This document shows positions 25,561 to 36,081 of a stretch of DNA of 64,000 bases, in pieces. Within the stretch, counting starts at the first letter, position 1; the number at the start of each line of letters is the position of its first letter. The position numbers and the translations under genes were made by a program. The notes under the pieces are model-generated. The model was not told the DNA's origin. It searched no databases and saw only the letters and a list, made by a program, of their open reading frames with translations. The stretch is from Pampus argenteus (lineage: Eukaryota > Chordata > Actinopteri > Scombriformes > Stromateidae): the NCBI GenBank assembly GCA_036937835.1, contig CM072881.1:4159001-4223000 (forward strand), written 5' to 3'.

Positions 25561-25926
25561 ATCAGGTATCCCTTTAGCAAGCTCAACCTTACGGGAAACA
25601 GCGTTTCCATTTCATCCAAAAACCTCATTGTAGATCTGATGGAGACGCCGAACATTTGTGATTTAATTAGTATAAATTGTACAAAATTATACGGTTCTAG
25701 GAAAAACACAACGTGATGCCTGCCGGTAACTGTAGTAGTCGAGTATGTCAGTCTAACCTTTGGGGAGTGTACAGTTTGACACTCCCCGAGGGCGCATTAT
25801 CATGAGGAGACAGAATCACAGAGATGTAGCAACAGTTCCGCTCCAAAGCACAAGCATTAACCAAACTATTTTCTTGCTTGGCTCTAGCAACAGTTGGCTG
25901 TGGCTTGGCAATGAACCCGGAGACCA
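25561..25926. other. 3' flank or 3' UTR of the PPxY protein gene
   Basis: Non-coding stretch just past the stop codon of the minus-strand gene. It probably holds its 3' UTR; I see no certain poly(A) signal. Confidence 0.4.
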
Positions 25927-28900
25927 TCAGAGAGCTCTGTGCTGGTCAGGAGGAGACTGACCCTCCGGCGTGCTGTGGACGGCCGTCACTGAGGTGTGAT
26001 GATCCTGTGTGTGAACATCCAGAGACTGCAGATTTGCAGGTGAAGTGTCAAGGGAGTGCCGAAGGGTTTCTTCATACGTCGGTGGAGGCTTAATAGGGAT
26101 GTGACAAAGGGAAATATTAGGATGTAACATATTTAAAGCCAGTCAGGGATGATCTATTTAAAAAAAAAAAAAGTGGTGTTTTTTTGTTCAGCAATTGAAA
26201 TTGATTGGTTAGAGTAAAAATATCTACAAATCACAGCTTTTTAGGTACTAATAACAATATGGACAACGCCTTCTTATGTAGCTATCTACTATCTAAGCCA
26301 CATCCATGAAAAATGGCCACAAACTTTTAACGTTAAACGCAAGCTAAATTCTCAATATCATGATGTGTTTATTATTCTTGAGAGAATAAGAAGAAAAATA
26401 TCATCTGATTACACCAATTATTTGGTATGATTATATGATATGGTAAGGTATGATTCAACATTTTTGGAAATTAATAATTAGCCAGTTTAAGCATTAAGTC
26501 TATAAGCAGGCACCTTTTGGGAAACGTTACATGGTAGAAGTATTTATTTGCGTAAAACAGCCTGGTGTAATAACTTCCCACCAGCAGTCCTGCTGCTGGG
26601 GGAATAGATAGACTGTTATTCAAATCATCATATTACTTTGTGTACCAATTTGAATAAAGGTGAGTCAGTATGTTGATTAGCAGATTTTAGATGTGCCTGT
26701 AGAAAGCCAGACGAGCTGTTTTCCACCAGGTTCTACTCCCTACACTAAGATAGGCTAATAGCCTCCTGGCTCCAGCTTTGTACAGATCCGTTTCATGTCA
26801 CGCTGGGAAAGAAAGCAAATGTGAAGGGGAAAAAGCTCCTTTAGGACAAGAGGTGAAACATCTTCAAGAATCAAAAGCATGCCCAGTTATACTTGATGTG
26901 AGCTATTCATTTTAATCTTCGATGTTAATGAAGTGGCATGGAGGTATTGCACTACATCCCTCAGATTCCCTAATTATTACAGAGGCACATACCAACAGTC
27001 TACAGCGCCGTGTACGCTCACCTCATCATGGCATCCGCTGAGGCCAAAGCGGTGTGCAATCATGCTGTGGATGTGTCTCTGCCTGTCCTTCTTACGGACG
27101 CTCTCATAGGAAGGCAGCCGCGGCAGAGGCCCGGACAGGTGGTAATCATTTGGCTTCCCTATGATGAACAGCCTTCTGGAAGGCTAAGTTACACACACAC
27201 ACACACACGACACATCAACACATGTTCAAAGAAGAAACATCAAGTAGTTGCAAAAGATTTCAAATGTTTGATTTCCATCAGCTCCTGAAATGTTTAGACT
27301 TTATACCTCAAGAGGTCCCTGGTTCACAGCAGCACTGTGCTCATTATGGGCAATGCCAATCAAAGAGTGTCTGCTGTGGTACTGTGAAGAGAATCAGTCC
27401 AGTATTATAGAATGAAACCATTCTGTACTGTGCAGGAGACACGACAGGGAGGAGATCGATTGACAATGCAATGAATGACAGCCAATTAGGATGCAGAACA
27501 CAATGTGCACTAAAAAAAGCTGCGAGGGACCCCTGTACTGCTGATAGTAATATATTAGAGTCCGTGGCAATTGATTTCCATTCAACATTTACAGCATCTC
27601 AACAGACATTTTGCTCAGAGTACTTTATATTTTACCAGTGTAACAATTCATATCAATTCATGTCAAATTCCCATACTCCGTACTGATTGTATACAGAATC
27701 ATATCCTAATCTGAATAGTACAGTTTTATCCTATTAGTGTACAAAAATTGATCAAATTCCCAACTTCCCTACTGTCCATAATTGGGTTTAATTATGTTTC
27801 CTCAGTTTCCTCTGTGCAGTTCATTATGAGGAAGTCGTGTCCATCAGCAACACATTTTTTTTTCCATCTTAATCTGAATCTATAATACCATGAAGCTCTG
27901 ATGATGTAGGCCAAGAAATAAGGCCACCTAGACTCTGCTGGTCATGTGATCTCTGTGATGTGTCTATTGATTCTCTTTGTTGTAGTCAGCTCTGGGCTGC
28001 TGCTGCTACGGGGCTCTGGCCCCCAAATCCTCAGAGGTCTGAGATGGTTTTGGTAATTTCATTATCCGCAAATTCACAATATCACAATATCAGCAACTGT
28101 TTGCCCCAAGGAGATGAATCCAGCCACATCTAGTGCTATTTATTGATTTAGATAATAAGAAGTGTGTGATGCGAGTGAAGTCTGGAGTTTCTCCGTGTAG
28201 TAGACGGTAGTTCTTACTGTGTGGCGTTCTGTTGTGTAGGGCCTGAATCTGCAGCAGATGGGATCCTTTCTGTAGAGCACCATCACCAGCGTTAGGATCA
28301 TTATACAAAATGCTACACAGGACACTGAGATGGAAAAGAGAAACAGGGCATGAGAAAGGTTACCCGTGGACTATATAGAACATGATGTCCCACTGTATAT
28401 AACTCAGCCTCTGGACATCAAATACCAGTGAACTGAGTATTTATGTATTGTCCATATGCAGTAAGCTTCTGTTTTTGAATTTTACAAAGAGAGTTTTTGG
28501 TTTGATTATTTTTTTCCTCATTGATATTTAGGGATGAGTGTGTGTTTTAATAGTTTAGACATGTACACACAGAAAATAAGTAATGTTATTAATTAGGGAG
28601 ATTTGCATGGAAAACTCATTGGTTTGGGATAAAATCATGTACTGGACTAACTGAACTTTTGACCTGATGATGACCAAGATGAAAAGCAAAGGGATCAAAA
28701 ATCATCCATTTTTACAGTATTTTCCCACTGAAACCTTTATCTTATGATGTCACTTTTCAGGACAGTGCCCAGTCCCCAGTCTTCACCGTTCAGCCAATCA
28801 CAAGCCCCTAGTCTCCCCGTCATGGATTAATGAGATGCACGAGATGTTTTTAAGAGAAATACAGTCTCACCAACTGTTTTAGCTCAACATCTTTAGAATT

Positions 28901-29201
28901 ATAACAGTGCCGAGAAAACATGTAGCTATTCTGGATTTGCTAAAACAACTAAATGTAACATTACCAGCACATTACTCACAAAACTGCTCATGTTTTAGTG
29001 AATAGACAGTATTATACTAATGTTGTAATATAAAATATGAATATATATATATACATATATATATACCTCCAGGTGAGTCTAGGAAAACAAAAATGTTTAG
29101 GACAGAATGATGAACTTTCACAATGAAGATTAATGTGACTGTAAATAATAAGTGCTGTACTCACCTGAAGCCACAATGGCAGTCAATAGCTCTGGCGCCA
29201 T
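25927..29201 (-). CDS. Unnamed single-pass membrane protein with PPxY tail
   Basis: I do not recognise this gene. Five minus-strand exons join cleanly: 29201-29165, 28324-28218, 27381-27307, 27183-27022, 26088-25927, each with GT donor and AG acceptor, giving 180 aa. Residues about 5-30 (LLTAIVASVSCVAFCIMILT and on) form one membrane helix. YRKDPICCRFR follows, so positive charge and a possible palmitoylated CC pair place the roughly 150-residue tail in the cytosol. The tail has LPRLPSYESV, a basic KKDRQR, HSMIAHRFGLSGCHDE and then PPPTYEE, a PPxY motif of the kind bound by WW domains of NEDD4-type ubiquitin ligases. No signal peptide or ectodomain is present. A role as membrane adaptor for a WW protein is inference. 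The start has a poor -3 base, so an upstream non-coding exon is possible. An alternative 28140-28325 frame simply reads through the exon 2 donor. Confidence 0.78.
26700..26800. repeat. Possible degraded family A repeat
   Basis: AGAAAGCCAGACGAGCTGTT and CTCCAGCTTTGTACAGA loosely follow the order of phrases in the family A copy at 38740-39310. The match is weak. It lies in intron 4 of the PPxY gene. Confidence 0.3.
27644..27791 (+). repeat. Inverted-repeat arm A (intron 2 of PPxY gene)
   Basis: This arm runs from CAATTCATATCAATTCATG to CCATAATTGGGTTTA. It is the reverse complement of 29582-29745 with few mismatches and one gap of about 16 bases (missing here). Its partner lies upstream of exon 1, so exons 1 and 2 are bracketed. 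Confidence 0.85.
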
Positions 29202-29212
29202 CAGAGTTGGAG

Positions 29213-29258
29213 TATATATATATATATATATAAATATATATATATAAATATATATGTT
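29213..29258. repeat. Alternating AT tract directly 5' of the PPxY gene start
   Basis: A TATATA-type tract with a few AAA interruptions begins about 12 bases upstream of the putative ATG. A second alternating AT tract lies at 29040-29066 in intron 1. The near tract may act as a TATA-like element or be simple sequence noise. Confidence 0.6.
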
Positions 29259-29581
29259 CAGTCAGAACATATATTATCTAAAGACTTCAAGAAAACAAAA
29301 ACAGTCCTTTGTACGTGAGCTGTAAGAAAACCGTTGACTCTTTGGATTTGTTTCCTTGACTTGACTCCAAATTCCTTAAGCAGAACCTCCCAGGATTAAG
29401 TATCAGGTAAATATTAACAGCGTTTGTGTCTCCAGCAGAAATAACTCACCTCACACTGCACTGTCCTCAAGAAGAAGAAAAACCATCTGCAAACGTGACT
29501 CTAGTGCAAACTCTGCTGGAAGTCAATGGAGACACACCTGACATGTTATAGGCTTCTTTATAATAATGTTCATGTTTAATA

Positions 29582-29745
29582 ATAAACCCAATTATGGATA
29601 GTAGGGAAGTAGGGAATTTGATCAATCAAATCATTCAGGCATTTTTGTACACTAATAGGATAAAACTGTACTATTCAGATTAGGATATGGTTGTGTATAC
29701 AATCAGTACGCAGTATGGGAATTTGACATGAATTGATATGAATTG
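29582..29745 (-). repeat. Inverted-repeat arm B (5' of PPxY gene)
   Basis: Partner of the arm at 27644-27791 in the opposite direction. Shared words on the plus strand include ATAAACCCAATTATGGATAG, ACACTAATAGGATAAAACTG and ATTCAGATTAGGATATGG. The arms are separated by about 1.8 kb. Confidence 0.85.
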
Positions 29746-30509
29746 ACAATCAAAAAAATACTAATATTATTAATAAGAAAAAAATTATGTTAGAAAGAGT
29801 TGAATTAATGCCAGTATCCATCACCACAAAAACACATATTATGTCAAAAGTGGCTTCTGGAATAAAACTAAACTTCCTCCTGTTTGTTTCACATACACAG
29901 GGTGTAAAACAGCAGATAAATCCATAAAAAATATTTTTATATGCTTTGATCTATAGTTTAAAGATCCGCTACAGATTTATATAAAGACATATAAAAATAC
30001 TCTGCTTGGAACAGCAATGTGTCTGATGTGGTTTTTCCACAGAAAAAAGCATAATTATCACATAAAATTCCTTAAAATGACGACTACATCTTCACCTTCT
30101 CCCTCATTAAAACCAAACATGCTTCAACTTTCCACATCACACTTGTGTAACCTGCACACTGAACCAGGATTACTGCTTATAGAAACGTCCCTTAACTTAA
30201 GATCAGAGATTTCCATTGAACATGTAGAGAAACTTTCAGCAGATGAATGTGAAAACAGACAAAGAAGAAGATGCCACTTTAAAGAATTGTAAAGTGACAG
30301 AAACACGGAAACACATTTCTGACACGCAGCATTATTCCACGCACAGTGTATGTTTTAAATATCTCTCCACCCTTCACACCTTTATTGTATTCTGCGTGGT
30401 GTGGTTGATCCATCACGACATGCCTTTTAAATGTGAAGTGATGTAGGCAGACTGATTCACTCCAGAAAGGAGGAGCTTACTGAGGAGCTCCCGGAGGAGA
30501 GAGGAGAGG

Positions 30510-30511
<2 letters not shown>

Positions 30512-30543
<32 letters not shown>
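30512..30543 (+). repeat. (GT)n microsatellite in RAB37 5' region
   Basis: About 16 GT units lie roughly 90 bases before the RAB37 ATG, preceded by a purine-rich GAGGAGAGAGGAGAGGAGG stretch. It is probably within the 5' UTR or core promoter and has Z-DNA-forming composition. Confidence 0.85.
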
Positions 30544-30545
<2 letters not shown>

Positions 30546-30634
30546 TTGCGTGGGGAGGACTGGACGCGCAGAGACAGAGTTTGCGTGCGGCTCGTCAGCT
30601 TTTCTTCACCCTCTGTGAAGAAAAGGACGACACG

Positions 30635-33600
30635 ATGGAGCGGATGGAGTCGATGGAGCCGATCTCGGCTTACTACACCACGGATTACCCGGAGATCCAT
30701 CCCGATAGCGCCTACGGATCCACAGACACCACCGACAGCCAAGCAAAGACTCCCCCCGCTCCGGTATATAACGAGGAGTTTGTGCACAAGGTAATGGCCG
30801 TTTGCTCACAATAATACAAACAGAACAGAACACAATCATTTATTTTATTTTTGAATTTTAAACCTTGCAATGTGGCTTATATATATATATATATATATAT
30901 ACATCTTCTTTTCCTTCCCGTTGATTGAGGAAACGCCTGGACCCGGGTTGCGCTCTCCATGGTGCTGATCTGCGGTTGGACGCGGTGCTGCTTGGTCCGT
31001 TTCCAAGTTTTGTTGCGTGTCAGATCAATCAGCCTGACACATGCACATCATTCCTTCCGTGGCGTCAGCTCAAAGAGCGGAATGAACCTTTAAAAAAAAG
31101 GTCACTTCCGGTCCGGAGTGCTCTTGAGCAGGACGTTGTCAGCCTGTTGATAATATCCAACTCCGAGAGCCACAGCCACTATCATCTTTCATTGATTCCA
31201 TGTTTTCCGCATCTTTTAAATTGCTCTTCATAAACACCATCCTTCAGGTATTTCTGTATTATTAAATGTTCTTTATTATTACTGTAAACCCGTCTTCTGC
31301 AAAGTAACTGAGATAAATGAGTAAAAAGTAGTAAATAGTTCCCTCCAAACTGTGTAAAGCAGCATGATTGTGCTTGTTCTACTACTTCAGCTACACTGAA
31401 TGGTGCATTGATCTACACGACCCAAGTGTTGTTGCTCGGTAACAACAAGCAAACAGGTGCATGCAATAAGGATTTAATGGCAAACATGCAGAAAATGTGC
31501 CTTTTACAGTAAGAGTAAGAAACTCAGCTGCTGTGTTTGTAGAGTGATGTTCCATCTCATCATATCAGTGGGAGGAAGTCATTAAGTGCAGCAGGGACAG
31601 CGTAAACATGATTAGCTATGAAATACTAGCAAAGACTTTACATCAGCAGTAGTGTGATAGGGGGAAAAAAGAGGAGTCTCTCCTTTTCTTCTGCACGGTG
31701 TCGACAGCAGATCTGTGAGGTCTAAGTGTAGACGGAGACTCCAGTGATCTGCTGAATCCCTTCCAGGTCAGGAGCGGTGGTCTTTGACCTCTCTGTAGAA
31801 GGAACAAAGAGAGAAGAGAAAGTCCCTCTGGGCTTCAGTGAAATGTCACATTATATTGAAGCTGAAGTGCAGGAACAGCTTCCACTCCAGCCTGAGGGAG
31901 CTTGCATCAGTCAAGTGTTTTAATATCTGGCCCCTAAGTGCTCTACTTTATTTCTAAATATCGGTCGCTGTGGAAAAAATTAGCGCACCGACACTTTTTT
32001 TTATTTGAACTTCATTCTAAAGGCAAGCGTGACGTCTCCCATTCGTCTGGTGGTGTTTGACAGTTATGAAAAAAATAATATTTTGTGTTTGGGGGGGAAA
32101 CAGACTCCAGGTGTAATTTCATTGCACTCGATCATTAATGATTTGAGAGGATGATTTTCCCTTCTTCAAGTTTGCAAAGTGATTCCATGTCATTAGTGTC
32201 AGTTTAGCGAGAACTCTGTTTTGCCTAAAGGCTAATGGTCCGCTGAGACATGAACTGGGTTACCCTAATGTAACCATTAGGCACTTTGACCAGCTGCACT
32301 TTAATTGCCTCAGAAGCTGTGTGTGTCTGGATGTGTGAGGATTGTCTTGTGAGGGGAGCAGCAGCTTTGTGGAGAAGCAAATTCTAGCAATACAAGCTGT
32401 TCTTTCAGAATCCAGGTACAGAACGTTGAGGTGAAAAGCATGTATCCACTCTCCTTCTCCTCTTTTCGTGGTATTGTTTTTCTCTCTGTCTCACCTCTCC
32501 TCCCCCTGGTGGTGGTGGTGGTTTATCTTCTGAGATTCGCTTATCTTATTCTCACCAAAGCCAACAATGTGTTCCTATGATATTACCCTGTCTGTGCTCT
32601 CACACCTAAACCCACCGGTTCTTATTGAAGACATAAATCTTTAAAGCTGCACTAATCAATATTGCTTTATGAACCTCTATGAGTCTGATGACTCTGTGTT
32701 AAGTGAAAAGGGTCGCTCATAGTGACCAAAGCCACAGAACATTACAAGACTGCAGTTCCCCTCAGGTCAACACAGCTTTTTAGAATCTCACAGCTCTCAT
32801 CAACCTCGTTTCCACCCACTCTGATGAATCTGCGTTGATGAGCCGGTGGAGACCAAACCTGAGCTAACGGGAAAATGAATACCACGAACATTTCTGAGAA
32901 TGCAGACTACAGTAAATTGAACTTACTGACGGAAACACAAATTGACAAAACTAAAAGACACAAGGGGAACGTACCGCATATATACACTCAGCGAGCACTT
33001 TTTAGGGACACCTGCAATGTATTGCAATCCAATACAACGGTTTAATCTTCCTGATACAATGCTTGGTGAGTGTGTACTGGCTTGAAACAAGACTTGAAAT
33101 TCACTTTTGTCCGTCATCCGTGCCTAATTCCCAAACATCTGCCGTGCTTCCACCTAATTGCCTCCAGTCTCCAGTGGGGTTTTATGAGACAGGCTCACTT
33201 CCCAGCTAACCTCTGTTACCATGACAACAGGGTCACAAACATTGTCATCATCACGTGTACATATGCATATGTAATTCTACGAGTACGGGTTAATTCCTTC
33301 CGCTGATCCAGGCATTAAATTACATGCTCTCAGTAATGTACAGGAAACAGGAAACAGATGCCACTAAGTCACAGACGGATCAGATGAAATAATATTGTTT
33401 ATTACTAGTTATTGTATAGCTCAAAGCCATCCATGTGTTCATTCTTATTCATCATTCTTTTCATTTTAGGGGATTCATAATTTTGGGTATCTTATAGTGG
33501 CTCCAGTATGTATGACAATTGATCACTCGCTAATCCCAAGCGTTCAGTTTCATGCATGGGGCAGCATGTTTACTTTCTCTAGCATGAGCTGCAATGTTAG

Positions 33601-36044
33601 CGTGTGCTCATGCTAATTAATTCACAACCATACACTGACGTCACCAAGGGGCAACTACCACAGCTTGAGCCTGGAAGTGCAATATCACCAACGGCCACTA
33701 GATGCTCCATTAGACTCTCATACATTTACAGCAAAAACACAACTGAGCATCATTTATGCTGTGAAAAACATTTTAAAATAAGTTTTTATTTATATTTTAA
33801 TATGTTCAGAGGGTGTTGGCTTTGACACTCCAACAAGTCTTGAACCGTTTTTATTGCTTTACCTCTTCAACTCTGACTAAACATTAGCTTCTCTACTAAT
33901 CATAATTATTATTCTAAACTGTTTCTCTGTCAATGGGGAGCATTTCAAAGGCAGAATATTTAACTGAAGTAACTGGCAACAGTTCACAGAATAAATGTTG
34001 TGGCAGAAACCATATTCTATCCGCAAATGAATCGTGACACTTTTCTATAAGTTTCTAAAATCCCTCTAAATGCTGACATCAAAGAGAGGCTTTAAAAGCT
34101 GCTCCAGCTTCTCGAAAACTAATCCCATCCTCTTTCTACCCGCTTCTCCCTCTTTCAGCTTCGATTATTCATGAATCATAAAGATAAAGTGAGCTACAGT
34201 TGAGCCACTACCTTGTTTAACCGATGACACTGACTTCACATTTGAGTCTCTTGCCACGTCTTGCTTGTGTAAGAAAACCGACACTTAACTTAACTGGATT
34301 TACAGATTATGTATTCTGTGCCTCTATTAGATAGCTGATGGTAGAGAGATGGCAGGAAATGAAGGAAGAGAGAGATGGAGAGTGTCACACATCAAGCTAC
34401 GACCGAACATTGTGGTTCGTGGCCGCTGCCTTAGAACCTCTGTCACTGAACTCTTTAGAACACTACTTTGGTTGTCAGTGAACGGCGTCTTTTCAAGACC
34501 AGTGTTGAATGTCAGTTGGCGTTTGTGATGTTCAGACCGATTTGAATGGGACCAATGCAGAAGGCTTTGGCAAAAAGGACAAACCTGCAATACAACATAA
34601 AGTCATCTCTGACTCAGAGTTGAATGCTTGATTTCTACTGTTTGCCATTATGTCTTGTTAAATCCTCAGTGGACATTCAGAACGGACTCAAAACCTCAGA
34701 TCATACTGCCAGAATAGGCGGTTCCGATCAAATAGGAATCAAGACACTGTTACTGCATTGCCCGTTTCTCACCTCAGATGTTTTTATATTATAGTATTTT
34801 AGATATTTTAGTGTACTGTTCAACTGTAATATGAGAAAGGTGATGGGTGACTTTACTAAGTGAGCTACAAATGTAAGACATGCCTGCAGAAGATGAAGTA
34901 TTGACTGATGGCCCTGGTGACTAACCCTTATGCTTCTGAATGTTGCCTTCCACTCATTTCATTGTCTGATGTGTTATCTCCTCCTGCTTGTGAGTCATAC
35001 TTTAATTTCTGCATGCCAGACTCTCATAAAAAAACAACATTATTTGTGTTGCTTAGAAGCAGAAATGTCACAGGTGCTGACTCACAACTGAAAATAATAA
35101 AAAAGATTCAGGATGCAGCCAGAGAGGGATTTCTAGAAACTAGAACTCATATGAAGATACCAATGTCTATAAATACATAGATACAGATTGTTGTTGTGTT
35201 GCTGAGTGTGTTTGTGTGTTTTCCTGCAGACAATCCTGGTTGGGGACAGTGGAGTGGGAAAGACATCTCTGCTGGTGCAATTCGATCAGGGAAAGTTCAT
35301 CCCCGGCTCCTTCTCTGCCACAGTGGGCATCGGATTCACGGTGTGTGTGTGTGCATGCGCGCTATAGTGGAAACAGTATGTGTGTGTGTTTACATCCTTT
35401 CATTGACGTTAAATAGGAGAAATGACATATTAAAGGGTCTGTTCACCCACATTACATTACTTTTAGAGGTATCTGCCTTTCAATGATGGCGGTGACAATG
35501 TCCATTCTAGCTAATAGGCCTTTTGTGGCTTCTGCCAGCGCGCCCACTCCTCTTTGATATCGGCAAATTCAACTGTGCACCCTTTGCAGGATGGTTTTGG
35601 CATTGTACTAATGGAGAAGAAAAAGAAACATTACGCGCAGCATTTTTTTTATCAATCGAATCCTCTTCAGAGACAAAAAGCCTGCCTCTTCAGTGGAGCA
35701 GTGGGAGTTGAATAAGCTACAAAACGTTTCATTACTTCAAAGGTCAGCATTGTCATGACCATGTGGGAGAACGGCGAGTAGACAAGGCAGGCCGAGGAAC
35801 GTGGGCGTGATACAAAGAGGCCGAGTAACAAAAATAACATTTTAAACATCATAGAGAGGACAATGTGCGACAGTAAGAGGATTCTTTTTCTCAGTTCTCA
35901 GTAGGTGGTGTTAAATTAATTGAGAGAATTAAATAAACTGTTTATTTAAGATAACCTTTCTTTGTAACTTGAATGAACTGACCCATTAATCTGTTTTTAA
36001 TGTCTAACCAGTGACTGTACCGACATCTAACTCAAACCTCTCTC

Positions 36045-36081
<37 letters not shown>

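Larger units (their letters stand above)
29202..30634. other. Divergent intergenic region between PPxY gene and RAB37
   Basis: The 1.4 kb holds 5' UTRs and promoters of both genes, inverted-repeat arm B, an AT tract and a GT microsatellite. No supported coding exon; the open frame at 30017-30292 has no homology I know. Confidence 0.5.

Noticed and set aside
28140..28325. Stand-alone 61-aa membrane protein
   Set aside because: It is exon 2 of the PPxY gene read past its GTAAGA donor; the true protein continues in three more exons.
25927..29201. Naming the PPxY gene TMEM92
   Set aside because: TMEM92 lies nearby in human and has PPxY motifs, but it has a signal peptide and Cys-rich ectodomain that this protein lacks.
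30512..30814. N-terminal extension of RAB37 through a VCVCVC stretch
   Set aside because: It would start at GTG inside the GT microsatellite; no ATG opens this frame, so the ATG at 30635 is preferred.
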